From Aliiglaciecola sp. M165 (GTDB lineage Bacteria; Pseudomonadota; Gammaproteobacteria; Enterobacterales; Alteromonadaceae), in NCBI RefSeq assembly GCF_007197995.1, contig NZ_VKKH01000007.1:310001-374000 (forward strand): a stretch of DNA of 64,000 nucleotides, written 5' to 3'. This document shows, piece by piece, positions 1 to 9,347 of this stretch. The notes below the pieces were generated by a model, which was given only the letters and a program-made list of their open reading frames with translations, was not told where the DNA came from and did not search any database. How positions within the stretch are numbered: the first letter of the stretch is position 1; each line of letters begins with the position of its first letter. The position numbers were made by a program, and so were the translations under genes.

Positions 1-30
1 CCCCCATTACGAACAATCGAGGGTATGTGT

Positions 31-969
31 ATGCTCAGGGTATCAGAGTATGTCTCCGCAAAGGAGCTTAAATCCCTATGCCAACTATCCGATTGGCAGG
101 GATGGTATCGTGTTTTTTATAATTATGCATTGATTTACCTAGGATTTTTACTTTTTTTATTTTTACCCAATCCATTCACGTTTCTGATTTCTGCTTGTCT
201 GATTGCTGGACGCATCTTGGGTTTGGGAATATTAAATCACGACGCAGGTCACAACACGTTATTCAAATCATCATTCCTAAATCGTTTGGTTGGGCGTTGG
301 CTGCTAGGCGGATTGATAATAGTTGACTACGATGCGTTTAAAAATGGCCATTCAGAACACCACCGGCTCGCTGGCAGCGGTACGGATCCAGACTTAATTT
401 TGATTCAAAACTATCCGGCCACAAAAGCGAGCATGAAGCGAAAATTCTTTCGAGACCTGTCAGGCATTAATGGCTTAAAAGAGCTTATCTACCAAATAAA
501 GGTCTCGACCGTCGAAAAACGTATTCCTAACATCGTTTCCCATGCGGCCCTATTGAGCTCGCTGATTGCCCTGGGAGCTGGCTGGACGTACTTAACGTTC
601 TGGTTCGGCTTCATATTTATTTATCCGGCATTTACGCGCCTGAGAATTATGGGCGAACATGGTGCTGTACTCGACAACAATCACCCTGACCCAAGAATCA
701 ATACGCGCACAACCTATGCCAATGCAATCGAACGTTTGTTTATTGCACCAAATCATGTGAATTTCCATCTTGAACATCATATTCATCAAAACATTCCGGC
801 TCACAATTTGAAAAAAGCCCACAAATTGTTTAAGTCGCGCGGAGCATATGATGGTTATGATTGTGTCGCAAATGGCTATTGGGATGTATTAAAACGCTGT
901 GTGTCAGATAGCAAAGGCCACTCTAACACAGGTGCACATGCGCCATCATCGGTCCCACAACAAAGTTAA
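31..969 (+). CDS. Membrane fatty acid desaturase family protein
   Basis: An integral-membrane di-iron desaturase that should introduce a double bond into a fatty acyl or related lipid chain. The three histidine boxes of the family are visible: HDAGH near residue 70, HSEHH near 108 and HLEHH near 248, with hydrophobic segments between them (about 30-60 and 170-205). I start at the second ATG (31), because a GAGGG ribosome site at 19-23 is 7 nt from it but only 1 nt from the ATG at 25. The length of about 312 residues is normal for the family. The substrate cannot be read from the sequence; ketolase-like or hydroxylase-like members share the same boxes. Confidence 0.85.
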   Translation: MLRVSEYVSAKELKSLCQLSDWQGWYRVFYNYALIYLGFLLFLFLPNPFTFLISACLIAGRILGLGILNHDAGHNTLFKSSFLNRLVGRWLLGGLIIVDYDAFKNGHSEHHRLAGSGTDPDLILIQNYPATKASMKRKFFRDLSGINGLKELIYQIKVSTVEKRIPNIVSHAALLSSLIALGAGWTYLTFWFGFIFIYPAFTRLRIMGEHGAVLDNNHPDPRINTRTTYANAIERLFIAPNHVNFHLEHHIHQNIPAHNLKKAHKLFKSRGAYDGYDCVANGYWDVLKRCVSDSKGHSNTGAHAPSSVPQQS

Positions 970-1116
970 CGCTGTCGTACTCTACGCTTGTTTAGTTCAA
1001 GAATATTGAGCTACATAAATAAATTCTATTGTAAACGGATTCAGTACACAGAATGTTACAAGGTGAAACATCATTTCATTGAGATTTTTCATATACTTAA
1101 AAAAAATTCAACTTTG

Positions 1117-1281
1117 ATGGATAATAGTATGCGTTGGCTAATTATTGGCGTTTTATTATCTTGTGCTGTGGCCTGCTACCTAATTGGGAGCGCAAAAGGT
1201 ATGGGGTTATTCATAGTAACGGGCGTCTTATTTGAATTAGCCTTCTGGCTAAAGATCATTCGATTTAATCGTAAAACCTAG
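1117..1281 (+). CDS. Small membrane protein, unknown function
   Basis: A 54-residue protein starting MDNSMRW, with hydrophobic stretches at about 6-22 and 28-45 and a basic tail (KIIRFNRKT). The frame is open back to 988, but that upstream part is basic and AT-rich with no good ribosome site, so I prefer the inner ATG at 1117. It lies 14 bp upstream of another small membrane protein and is probably cotranscribed with it. I do not recognise the family. Confidence 0.5.
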   Translation: MDNSMRWLIIGVLLSCAVACYLIGSAKGMGLFIVTGVLFELAFWLKIIRFNRKT

Positions 1282-1295
1282 GATAAGAGAGAAAC

Positions 1296-1514
1296 ATGAA
1301 TAAAGTAATTAGGGTGACCCTCGGTGTTCTGGGTGTATTGGTTGGGACGGTTTTTGCTATCTTACCCGGCTCAATTTTATTCTTACTTGGCGGCTTAGTG
1401 TTATTGAGTGTTGATTTTCCAGTTGCTCGCAAGTGGCTTAAAAAATGTCAAGATGGCATGTCTATGGGCGCTAAAAAACTCGATAGAATGATCCTCAATC
1501 GAAAACTTCGATAA
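1296..1514 (+). CDS. PGPGW-like small transmembrane protein
   Basis: A 72-residue protein with two hydrophobic segments (about 5-23 and 25-42) around an LPGSILFLLGG core, followed by DFPVARKWLKK. This resembles the PGPGW putative transmembrane family, in which a Pro-Gly motif sits between two helices and an amphipathic basic tail follows. An AGAGAG ribosome site lies just upstream of the ATG. The function of the family is not established. A shared terminator separates it from convergent ppsA. Confidence 0.6.
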   Translation: MNKVIRVTLGVLGVLVGTVFAILPGSILFLLGGLVLLSVDFPVARKWLKKCQDGMSMGAKKLDRMILNRKLR

Positions 1515-1540
1515 CAGTATCGATCAAACCTAAGACACAA

Positions 1541-1566
1541 AAAAGGCAGGTATTTACCTGCCTTTT
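1541..1566. terminator. Bidirectional terminator between the small membrane gene and ppsA
   Basis: A perfect hairpin, AAAGGCAGGTA / TACCTGCCTTT, with a 2-nt loop. It has an A run on the left and a T run on the right, so it works as an intrinsic terminator in both directions between convergent genes. Confidence 0.85.
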
Positions 1567-1589
1567 TAATGAAACGAACAAATCCAGTA

Positions 1590-3962
1590 TTAACCGTGTT
1601 TTTCACCCAAGTATAACCAGGTTTCAACAACTGTATCAGGGTTCAAAGACACGCTGTCGATCCCTTGCTCAACCAACCATGCGGCCAAATCTTCGTGATC
1701 TGAAGGCCCTTGACCACAAATACCAACATATTTGCCACGCTTTTTAGCCGCTTGAATCGCCATACTTAGCAGTGCTTTAACGGCATCATCACGTTCATCA
1801 AATAAGTGCGCGATAAGACCTGAGTCACGATCTAGCCCTAGGGTCAGTTGGGTAAGATCATTCGAGCCAATGGAGAAGCCATCGAAGATATCAAGAAATT
1901 GATCTGCTAGCAGCGCATTGGATGGCAATTCGCACATCATAATCACTTTCAAGCCATTTTCGCCGCGCACCAAACCTTGTTCAGCAAGTAATTCAATGAC
2001 TTTTTTGCCTTCACCAACCGTGCGAACAAATGGGATCATGATCTCAACATTGGTCAAGCCCATATTATTGCGAACTCGCTTAATCGCTTCACATTCAAGC
2101 GCAAAACATTCCCTAAAATCTTCAGAAATATAACGGCTCGCCCCGCGGAAACCCAACATTGGGTTTTCTTCGTCCGGCTCGTATTGATAACCACCAACAA
2201 GATTGAAGTATTCGTTTGATTTGAAATCAGACATTCGGACTATCACTCTCTCAGGTGAGAAAGCAGCACCAATGGTGGAAATTCCTTCCACTAACTTCTC
2301 TATGTAGTATTCCACCGGTGACGCATATCCTGCCATCATCTCAGAGATTTCTTCTTTAAGCTCTTCCGGTTGATTATCAAAATCCAACAAAGCTTTTGGA
2401 TGCACGCCAATCATACGATTGATAATAAATTCAAGACGCGCAAGCCCTACCCCTTTGTGCGGTAGACGAGCGAAATCAAAAGCACGATCAGGATTGCCAA
2501 CGTTCATCATGACTTTTAAAGGAATGTCTGGCATTGAATCAATGCGCGACGTCACAACGTCATATTCAAGTTTAGCGTCGTAGATGTACCCGGTATCACC
2601 TTCGGCACACGAAACCGTTATTGTGTCGCCAGTTTCAATAGAATGGGTAGCATTGCCACAGCCAACTACAGCTGGTATTCCAAGTTCGCGAGCGATTATC
2701 GCTGCGTGACAGGTTCTTCCGCCACGATTGGTCACAATGGCAGAGGCCTTTTTCATGATAGGTTCCCAATCAGGATCCGTCATATCAGTAACCAACACGT
2801 CCCCGGGCTGGATCTTACCCATTTCGTCGATGGATTTGAGTACTTTCGCCACTCCAGCACCGATTTTATGCCCAATCGCTCGGCCTTCGGTAACAACCTT
2901 CGCTTTGCCTTTTAGTTGGAAGCTTTCGATGACTTGCATATCTTCACGAGACCGCACTGTCTCAGGGCGAGCCTGAACGATATACAATTTGCCATCGGTG
3001 CCGTCTTTGGCCCATTCAATATCCATAGGGCGATTATAATGCTTTTCTATGATTTGCGCCTGACGGGCCAAATCCATCACTTCGTCATCAGTAATTGAGA
3101 ATTGCATGGATTGCGACTTGTCCACGTCAACAATATCGACTTGTTTACCGTGTGACAGGTCGGTTGAATAAATCATTTTGATTAATTTACTGCCAAGATT
3201 GCGACGCACAATTGCTGGTTTGCCGCTATCTAAGGTTGGCTTATGCACATAAAATTCATCTGGGTTAACTGCACCTTGCACAACCATCTCACCTAAGCCG
3301 TAAGAGGATGTGATGAATACCACGTCTTCAAATCCAGATTCTGTGTCGATGGTAAACATAACGCCAGAAGAGGCTACATCACTGCGCACCATTCTTTGAA
3401 TGCCCGCAGATAAGGCAACACCTTTGTGATCATAGCCTTGGTGTACGCGATAAGAAATTGCGCGATCGTTAAACAATGAGGCAAAAACATGTTTGATGGC
3501 AACGAGTACCGATTCATAGCCTTTTACATTCAGGAAGGTTTCTTGCTGCCCAGCAAAAGACGCATCAGGCATATCTTCTGCGGTGGCAGATGAGCGCACA
3601 GCAAAAGATGCTTCGTCTCCGGCATCACCCTGAAGCTTTTCAAAGGCGGTTTTAATTTCTTCTTCTAGAGCAGGCTGAAACGGTGTTTCTATTACCCAGT
3701 TGCGGATTTTGTCACCAGCTTCGGCAAGTGCAGCAACGTCGTCAACATCAAGTGAATCAAGTACCTCATGTATTCTCGCTTCTAGACCACTTTGCTCTAA
3801 GAACTCGTTAAAGCCATAAGCTGTGGTAGCGAAACCACCTGGCACCTGTACCCCTGCATTTGCAAGGTTTGAAATCATTTCTCCCAATGACGCGTTTTTA
3901 CCACCTACGCGGCTAACATCGTCCATTCCCAATTGCTCATACCAAAGTACATATTCTTGCAC
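1590..3962 (-). CDS. ppsA: Phosphoenolpyruvate synthase
   Basis: Converts pyruvate, ATP and water to phosphoenolpyruvate, AMP and phosphate, the entry step of gluconeogenesis from three-carbon substrates. Its 790 residues match the usual length (about 792 in E. coli). Domains in order: an N-terminal ATP-grasp nucleotide-binding domain ([10 protein letters not shown] at about 21-30), the central phosphohistidine domain with GGRTCHAA (His419 carries the phosphate), and a C-terminal TIM-barrel PEP/pyruvate domain ending in [10 protein letters not shown] and SLNPD. It is divergent from ppsR, the usual arrangement, in which PpsR regulates PpsA by phosphorylation. Confidence 0.97.
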   Translation of the reverse strand: MQEYVLWYEQLGMDDVSRVGGKNASLGEMISNLANAGVQVPGGFATTAYGFNEFLEQSGLEARIHEVLDSLDVDDVAALAEAGDKIRNWVIETPFQPALEEEIKTAFEKLQGDAGDEASFAVRSSATAEDMPDASFAGQQETFLNVKGYESVLVAIKHVFASLFNDRAISYRVHQGYDHKGVALSAGIQRMVRSDVASSGVMFTIDTESGFEDVVFITSSYGLGEMVVQGAVNPDEFYVHKPTLDSGKPAIVRRNLGSKLIKMIYSTDLSHGKQVDIVDVDKSQSMQFSITDDEVMDLARQAQIIEKHYNRPMDIEWAKDGTDGKLYIVQARPETVRSREDMQVIESFQLKGKAKVVTEGRAIGHKIGAGVAKVLKSIDEMGKIQPGDVLVTDMTDPDWEPIMKKASAIVTNRGGRTCHAAIIARELGIPAVVGCGNATHSIETGDTITVSCAEGDTGYIYDAKLEYDVVTSRIDSMPDIPLKVMMNVGNPDRAFDFARLPHKGVGLARLEFIINRMIGVHPKALLDFDNQPEELKEEISEMMAGYASPVEYYIEKLVEGISTIGAAFSPERVIVRMSDFKSNEYFNLVGGYQYEPDEENPMLGFRGASRYISEDFRECFALECEAIKRVRNNMGLTNVEIMIPFVRTVGEGKKVIELLAEQGLVRGENGLKVIMMCELPSNALLADQFLDIFDGFSIGSNDLTQLTLGLDRDSGLIAHLFDERDDAVKALLSMAIQAAKKRGKYVGICGQGPSDHEDLAAWLVEQGIDSVSLNPDTVVETWLYLGEKHG

Positions 3963-4169
3963 TACGTTAACCCTCTAATGTGTAGTCAGATGCGTGCTTA
4001 CTAAAAAGCGTGTGTGTTTTATGCAAAAAAAGTCTTCAGACAGGTGCAGTATAGTTTAATTTTGTTCACCTTCTGGCTTTTTGCGTCAGGGATTTTAGAA
4101 TGGTGTAAATGTGAATGTAAAATTTAATTTAGTTCTGTAATTAAATAACAACAATGTTAAGGAAATGTA

Positions 4170-4982
4170 GTGCGCTCAGCTTTTTACATATCAGATGGCA
4201 CAGCCATTACCGCAGAAGTGTTTGGCCACGCTTTGCTGTCACTTTTCACCGTGGAATTTAAGCATCAAACGTTTCCATTCGTAGAAACTGAACAACAGGC
4301 ACATGAGGTGCTGCAAAAAATTTCTGAAAGTTTTCAAGACAGTGGACAGCGACCTTTGGTCTTTTACACTATCGTTAATACTGAAGTGCGCAAAATCATC
4401 GCCAAATCAGTAGGAATAAACTACAACTTCCTCGATCAGTTTGTTGCCCCCTTGGAAAAGGCCTTGGGTGTGCCTTCAATGCCAGAAAAGCACCGAACCC
4501 ATAGCATTCACGAAAAAACCTATGATATTCGAATTGATGCAGTGAATTATGCTTTGGCAAATGATGATGGTTCGAACATAAAAGACTACCACGAAGCTGA
4601 CATCATTTTATGCGGGGTGTCCCGTTCTGGTAAAACACCAACGAGCTTGTACCTAGCACTGCAATATGGAATTAAAGCAGCTAATTATCCGTTTACAGAA
4701 GAAGATATGGGCGATGTACTGCGATTACCTCCCGCACTGAAGCGATTCAAGAAAAAGCTGTTCGGATTAACCATTATGCCTGAACGACTTCATCAAATAC
4801 GCTCAGAACGACGGGCAAATAGCCGTTATGCATCAATGCAACAATGCCGAATGGAGTTGCGCGAAGTAGAAAATTTGTATCGCAAAGAGAAAATCCCGTT
4901 TCTCAACAGTACCAAATTTTCAATCGAAGAAATGTCAGCGAAAATACTCTCGCAAACTGGCCTGCAACGTCGCAAATATTGA
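4170..4982 (+). CDS. ppsR: PEP synthase regulatory kinase/pyrophosphorylase
   Basis: A bifunctional DUF299-family enzyme that inactivates PpsA by ADP-dependent phosphorylation of a threonine and reactivates it by phosphate-dependent removal. The N-terminus SAFYISDGTAITAE is characteristic, and the P-loop GVSRSGKT lies at 149-156. Its 270 residues are normal. The start is a GTG at 4170, preceded by AAGGA with 6-nt spacing. It is divergent from its target ppsA, with a 207-bp intergenic region that must carry both promoters. Confidence 0.95.
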   Translation: MRSAFYISDGTAITAEVFGHALLSLFTVEFKHQTFPFVETEQQAHEVLQKISESFQDSGQRPLVFYTIVNTEVRKIIAKSVGINYNFLDQFVAPLEKALGVPSMPEKHRTHSIHEKTYDIRIDAVNYALANDDGSNIKDYHEADIILCGVSRSGKTPTSLYLALQYGIKAANYPFTEEDMGDVLRLPPALKRFKKKLFGLTIMPERLHQIRSERRANSRYASMQQCRMELREVENLYRKEKIPFLNSTKFSIEEMSAKILSQTGLQRRKY

Positions 4983-4992
4983 GGAATGACCG

Positions 4993-5676
4993 ATGTTTAA
5001 ACATTTTGATCCGAGCTTAATGTCGTTTTTGCGAGAATTGGCTAAAAATAATGACAAAAATTGGTTCGCTGATCACAAACAAGATTACGAAGACAAAGTG
5101 CGAACCCCTGCCCTGGCATTTATAGAAGAGATGGACTCGTGGATCAGGATGATCTCACCGCATTACGAAGCAACGGCAAAAAAGGTCGGCGGCTCTTTGA
5201 TGCGAGTTTACAGAGACGTGCGCTTTTCAAAAGATAAATCACCGTATAAAACCAACGTTGGCATTCAATTCCGTCATGAAATTGGAAAAGATGTGCATGC
5301 ACCTGGATTTTATCTTCACATCGCGCCTGAAGAATTATTTTTGGGCGTGGGGACATGGCGCCCCGAATCCAATGCGTTAAAAGCCATTCGCGATCACATT
5401 GTTACTAAGCCTGGACCATATGAAGACGCCATCTCCCACGAGCCCTTTACCCAGATGTACGAATTAGCAGGTGAAAAATTAAAACGCGCACCAAAAGGAT
5501 TTGACGCCGACCATCCGCTTATCGAAGAAATCAAAAGAAAAGACTTTATCGGCGTTTGTTACTTGGATGAATCCATCTTGTATGAAGGCAATTTATGTGA
5601 AGAAGTCGCTAAACGATTTGGACGGGCGCAACCTTTGCAGAAATTTTTGTGTGATGCCTTGAAACTTCGATTCTAA
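4993..5676 (+). CDS. DUF2461 (TIGR02453) family protein
   Basis: A 227-residue soluble protein with the family pattern: an N-terminal FLRELAKNNDKNWFADHK segment, then KVGGSLMRVYRDVRFSKDKSPYKTN and a GFYLHIAPEELFLGVGTW strand. The biochemical function of the family is not established. It starts 10 bp after ppsR with a GAGGA ribosome site, so it is likely cotranscribed with ppsR. Confidence 0.85.
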   Translation: MFKHFDPSLMSFLRELAKNNDKNWFADHKQDYEDKVRTPALAFIEEMDSWIRMISPHYEATAKKVGGSLMRVYRDVRFSKDKSPYKTNVGIQFRHEIGKDVHAPGFYLHIAPEELFLGVGTWRPESNALKAIRDHIVTKPGPYEDAISHEPFTQMYELAGEKLKRAPKGFDADHPLIEEIKRKDFIGVCYLDESILYEGNLCEEVAKRFGRAQPLQKFLCDALKLRF

Positions 5677-5687
5677 GCTGCAGAAAC

Positions 5688-6674
5688 TCAACGCCGTCTG
5701 CGTTTTTTATTCCCGGAGCGCTTTTCAGCCTTTTTTTCGCGCTTGTCTGGGGTTTCGGAGCCGTCTTTAAACCGTTGTTTTCGCTCCTCTTTTTCCAACT
5801 CTTTTTGTGCCAGACGCTCTTGAACTTCTTGCTCCTCCACCTCGATCATATCCGGAGACTCAAGGGTAATTTGCCCTAACATACCCGAGCGCAATTCATT
5901 GACTAAGACCTCACAAATTTTGTGCAAATTTACTTTGCCGCCACTACGTAATGCTCCTCGTTTAGCTGCTGCGGCTTCAAGAAATTCAATTTCAGTTTCT
6001 GGCAATTCATCTAATCCGAAACGCTCTTGCATAAGCTCGGGATAAGCCTTAATAAGGTAATCTGCGAGATAGAAGCCTACGTCTTCATAGTCCATTGCGG
6101 TGTCTTTTATCGCTCCTGATGCGGCAAGGCGATAACTACTATTGGGATTTTCAATTTTGGGCCAAAGAATTCCTGGTGTATCAAATAAAACGATACCGCT
6201 GCCTAAATTAATCCGCTGCTGAGCTTTAGTGACGGCAGGTACGTTACCGGTTTGTGCAATAACACGATCAGCAAGAATGTTGATCAGAGTGGACTTTCCT
6301 ACATTCGGAATACCGACGATCATGGTATTAATGGCCTTAATACTGGCGTCTTTCTCGGGTAACATTTTGCGACATAAATCGGCGATTTGTTTGGTTTTTG
6401 CTGGATTTTCGGTAGTGGTGGGAAAGGTCTTAACACCTTGCTCTTGTTCGAGGTAAGTCTGCCATTTGGCGGTCATCTCTGGGTCAGCCAAATCTGTTTT
6501 GCTTAAAACTTTTATACAGGGCTTTTCACCGCGCAAACTTTTAATCGCGGGATTCTCGCTAGAGTATGGAATGCGTGCATCCAGCACTTCAATGACCAAA
6601 TCGACATTAGGTAGAACCTGTTTGATTTCTTTTTGGGCTTTGTGCATGTGCCCGGGATACCATTGAATCGCCAT
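5688..6674 (-). CDS. ylqF: YlqF/RbgA-like circularly permuted GTPase
   Basis: A ribosome-biogenesis GTPase whose homologue RbgA acts in late 50S assembly. The G motifs appear in permuted order: SKTD (G4) near residue 58, GIPNVGKS (G1) near 122 and DTPG (G3) near 166. WYPGHMHKA at the N-terminus is typical. The 328 residues include a highly charged basic C-terminal tail (about 275-328) that could bind rRNA and is longer than in the Bacillus protein. It is convergent with the DUF2461 gene. Confidence 0.9.
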   Translation of the reverse strand: MAIQWYPGHMHKAQKEIKQVLPNVDLVIEVLDARIPYSSENPAIKSLRGEKPCIKVLSKTDLADPEMTAKWQTYLEQEQGVKTFPTTTENPAKTKQIADLCRKMLPEKDASIKAINTMIVGIPNVGKSTLINILADRVIAQTGNVPAVTKAQQRINLGSGIVLFDTPGILWPKIENPNSSYRLAASGAIKDTAMDYEDVGFYLADYLIKAYPELMQERFGLDELPETEIEFLEAAAAKRGALRSGGKVNLHKICEVLVNELRSGMLGQITLESPDMIEVEEQEVQERLAQKELEKEERKQRFKDGSETPDKREKKAEKRSGNKKRRRR

Positions 6675-6685
6675 AATTATCCGTC

Positions 6686-7258
6686 TTAATAAACTTTTGT
6701 TGTGGGCAACTCATTAAGGTTTTCGCCGCCGATGAATGTTTCTTTTGGAGTGTAGTTAATCCAGTCGTACTGTTTGATAATTTTACCTTGAGAGTTATAT
6801 TCTTGCCATATGATAAAACGCCATGGTCCCATTGTTTGCCCATGATATTTAAATGGTAGAAAAACCCCGCGTGTGACGACTGTGTTACCTTGTATAACTT
6901 GTTCTTTTACCTGCAACGAATCCGTACCGATAAGTTCGACGTTTCCGACATCCCATTGATAAAACCCACGAATTGCTGCGTGTCCCGAGACCACTTCACC
7001 GTAGACTAAGTCTTGCAATTGGGCATCCGGGGCGTAAAAAGTCATGAATTGGTCTAAGTCATTTCTGTGTGTATAGACTTCAAAAAACGATTTTGCATTG
7101 CGCTCTATTTCACTTGTTTGTTCGTCTGCAATTGCCGCAAATGACATTTTGTTTTGGTCTATCGTTGATGCCGTGTTTTGCGTTTTTTTCGACGTGCATG
7201 CGGTCAAGGTGCAAATAAAGAAGCTCACAGTGATGAGTGTTATTTTGACTTTAAGCAT
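6686..7258 (-). CDS. SnoaL/NTF2-like lipoprotein
   Basis: A 190-residue protein with a lipoprotein signal (hydrophobic 5-20, lipobox LTAC with Cys21). A cone-shaped SnoaL-like domain follows: FFEVYTHRNDLDQFMTFY at about 58-75, then the WDVGNVELIG and GPWRFIIWQEY strands. Such folds bind small hydrophobic molecules or act as isomerases, but no catalytic set is evident here. It probably sits in the outer membrane or periplasm. It lies between ylqF and rnfH on the same strand. Confidence 0.65.
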   Translation of the reverse strand: MLKVKITLITVSFFICTLTACTSKKTQNTASTIDQNKMSFAAIADEQTSEIERNAKSFFEVYTHRNDLDQFMTFYAPDAQLQDLVYGEVVSGHAAIRGFYQWDVGNVELIGTDSLQVKEQVIQGNTVVTRGVFLPFKYHGQTMGPWRFIIWQEYNSQGKIIKQYDWINYTPKETFIGGENLNELPTTKVY

Positions 7259-7279
7259 TGATATTGCCTACTCCAAAAC

Positions 7280-7612
7280 CTACTTGTTTACCCTGCCGCC
7301 AGTCACCTTATTGGCACGCCCTTCATTTTTAGCCTTTTCAGCACGGAGCCTTCTCACTTCTTTTGGATCAGCAATTAGCGGGCGATAGATTTCTATGCGA
7401 TCGCCATCTTTGGGCATGTCGGTTAACTTGCATGCGCGATTCCATATGCCAGTTTTATTGACGCTGAGATCAATCTCTGGGAAACGGCGTGCGATACCTG
7501 AAGATTGGATGGCCTGTTCCACTGTTGTGCCCTGCTCTATCACCACTTTCAATAACGCTTGTTTGTTGGGAAGTCCGTAGGTTACTTCTACGGTGATTTG
7601 CTTTTCCGTCAC
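7280..7612 (-). CDS. rnfH: RnfH family protein (UPF0125)
   Basis: A small ubiquitin-like (beta-grasp) protein of 110 residues. Recognisable segments are VEVTYGLPNKQ at 9-19, FPEIDLSVNKTGIWNRACKL in the middle, and DGDRIEIYRPLIADPKEVRRLRA. The tail is basic. The family's role is poorly defined despite the Rnf name. It overlaps ratA by 4 nt, so the pair is translationally coupled, as in many gammaproteobacteria next to smpB. Confidence 0.92.
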   Translation of the reverse strand: MTEKQITVEVTYGLPNKQALLKVVIEQGTTVEQAIQSSGIARRFPEIDLSVNKTGIWNRACKLTDMPKDGDRIEIYRPLIADPKEVRRLRAEKAKNEGRANKVTGGRVNK

Positions 7613-8040
7613 AGGTACACCTCTTTGGCTCTGGCCGTAAACGCATTAACCATATTTGTCGCAATACTGTTAAACACCTTTCCAAACGCCATCTCGGCCA
7701 ATTTGCTAGAAAAATCGAATTCCAATTTTAGCTCTATTTTACAGGCATCTTCTGCTAAGGCGGTAAAAATCCATCCTCCTGATAAATGTGAGAATGGGCC
7801 TTCAACCAGGTTCATTTTAATCGAATGACCCGGTTGCAGTGCATTTTCCGTCGTAAACCACTGGCGCACACCTGCTTTGGAAATCAGTACTGAAGCTTTC
7901 ATGGATTCATCGTTTTGCTCTAGCACTTTAGTTTCAGCGCAACCCGGTAAAAACTGAGGGTATGCCGCGACGTCATTGACCAAATCAAACATCGATTGTG
8001 CGCTAAATGCGACGAGTGCGCTACGATGAATTTGCGCCAT
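7609..8040 (-). CDS. ratA: RatA-like START/SRPBCC protein
   Basis: A 143-residue SRPBCC-fold protein. RatA of E. coli was described as an inhibitor of 70S assembly, and homologues (Coq10) bind ubiquinone. Visible family segments: MFDLVNDVAAYPQFLPGC near 18-35 and EGPFSHLSGGWIF near 79-91. It is the first gene of a ratA-rnfH pair, divergent from smpB. Confidence 0.92.
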   Translation of the reverse strand: MAQIHRSALVAFSAQSMFDLVNDVAAYPQFLPGCAETKVLEQNDESMKASVLISKAGVRQWFTTENALQPGHSIKMNLVEGPFSHLSGGWIFTALAEDACKIELKLEFDFSSKLAEMAFGKVFNSIATNMVNAFTARAKEVYL

Positions 8041-8151
8041 TAATACTCCGAATATTTCGCCTAATATAATTCCAGAAGTCTAACATGAAACCCAGTAAGG
8101 TTTTCAAATTCCACTATTTTTTAACCCAACTAAAGACAAACCAACGTTAAC

Positions 8152-8160
8152 TGATATAAT
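8152..8160 (+). promoter_or_regulatory. Extended -10 promoter of smpB, probably leaderless
   Basis: TGATATAAT at 8152-8160 matches the extended -10 element TGnTATAAT exactly. The smpB ATG begins 8 nt after the -10, where transcription should start, and no ribosome-binding site fits between. The mRNA is therefore probably leaderless. No convincing -35 is seen, which is tolerated with an extended -10. Confidence 0.5.
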
Positions 8161-8167
8161 CCGCGGC

Positions 8168-8647
8168 ATGAGTAAAAAGAAGTCAAAATCAAATCAGAGC
8201 AATACCATTGCTCTGAACAAAAAAGCCCGTCATGAGTATCACTTGCAAGACAAAATTGAAGCAGGTGTCGAACTACAAGGATGGGAAGTCAAAGGTATTC
8301 GAGCGGGCAAAGTTAATTTGACCGATAGCTTCGTATATATCCAAAACGGTCAAGCCTACTTGCAGGGGTGTAAAATCAGCCCGTTAAACCAAGCGTCGTC
8401 TCATGTAATTTGTGATCCCGACCGCCCCAAGCGCTTACTCCTTCACCGCAGAGAAATCGACCGGTTAATGGGTGCGCGAGAGCGTCAGGGCTATTCTATT
8501 GTGGCAACAGCTATGTATTGGAAACAATGCTGGGTGAAGGTAGAGATTTATCTTGCCAAGGGTAAAGATGCCCACGATAAGCGCGACGCGACCAAGGACC
8601 GTGACTGGGCAAGACAAAAAGAGCGGATGATGAAACACAAAGCCTAA
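8168..8647 (+). CDS. smpB: SsrA-binding protein SmpB
   Basis: Binds tmRNA and delivers it to stalled ribosomes for trans-translation. Its 159 residues match the family, with [13 protein letters not shown] at the N-terminus, [17 protein letters not shown] in the OB-fold core and the basic C-terminal tail [13 protein letters not shown] that enters the mRNA channel. The start is fixed by alignment to the conserved N-terminus. Its partner ssrA lies 2.5 kb downstream. Confidence 0.97.
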   Translation: MSKKKSKSNQSNTIALNKKARHEYHLQDKIEAGVELQGWEVKGIRAGKVNLTDSFVYIQNGQAYLQGCKISPLNQASSHVICDPDRPKRLLLHRREIDRLMGARERQGYSIVATAMYWKQCWVKVEIYLAKGKDAHDKRDATKDRDWARQKERMMKHKA

Positions 8648-8694
8648 CAGCGTTGAAACCTTGTGTAGGTATCCAAATAGACAATGAGATCTGG

Positions 8695-9144
8695 CTAATG
8701 CCCGTAGCTTAATACACGGGTAATTTTCCAGCCTTTTTCGGATTGCTTCCATACGTGCACAAATTCAAATGTACCGCAATCAGGTTTGCCATTTTCGGTA
8801 TGGCAAAATTGGTGTTTGCCTTTTTGGATCGCGCCATATTCGGGTACAGGATAGACTTCTGTGCTGCCTTCAACCAAGGTTCGAATCGGACGGTTAGGAT
8901 TGGCAAACATGCGCGCTAAACTGTCTATCGTACCTCGATAGTCTGCTAAACCAGCCGTGTCATGATAGAACTCCAAATCTTCATCAAAATACTGCTTTAC
9001 ACCCTCTAAATTAGCGTCGTTGGCTGAAGCGAAAAGCTTTGAATCGAGCGCCATGATCGTTTCTGTCAAGTCATCGGCAGCGACGTTAAGGCTGGAAAAA
9101 GAAAACACACCAGTAAGAAGAATGGAAATAATAGAACGTTTCAT
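8695..9144 (-). CDS. Secreted NTF2-like (DUF4440-type) protein
   Basis: A protein of about 149 residues with a Sec signal peptide (MKRSIISILLTGVFSFSS..NVAAD) and a DUF4440/SnoaL-like domain: ETIMALDSKLFASANDANLEGVKQYFDEDLEFYHD, ending FVHVWKQSEKGWKITRVLSYGH. I use the inner ATG at 9144, which has CGGAG 8 nt upstream; an open frame extends to 9186 but would bury the signal peptide. Members of this fold bind or isomerise small molecules. It is periplasmic and its substrate is unknown. Confidence 0.7.
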   Translation of the reverse strand: MKRSIISILLTGVFSFSSLNVAADDLTETIMALDSKLFASANDANLEGVKQYFDEDLEFYHDTAGLADYRGTIDSLARMFANPNRPIRTLVEGSTEVYPVPEYGAIQKGKHQFCHTENGKPDCGTFEFVHVWKQSEKGWKITRVLSYGH

Positions 9145-9347
9145 AAATGTACTCCGAGAGACAATGTGAAGGGGTTGTTTGTGCAACCCTATCAGCTCAG
9201 GAAATTTTATAATGTGAAGGTTTGTAACAAGGTGTTTGGGGCAAAATTGTCCATTGTTTACAAACCACTACGAAGCGATAAGGGGCGAGCCAATCACTGT
9301 CCCCTTCCATCATAATTGCCGTATCGTTCTCTGTAGGATCCCGAATA

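Noticed and set aside
1590-3962. Several open frames on the plus strand opposite ppsA
   Set aside because: They are antisense shadows of a fully conserved gene with no ribosome sites or recognisable products.
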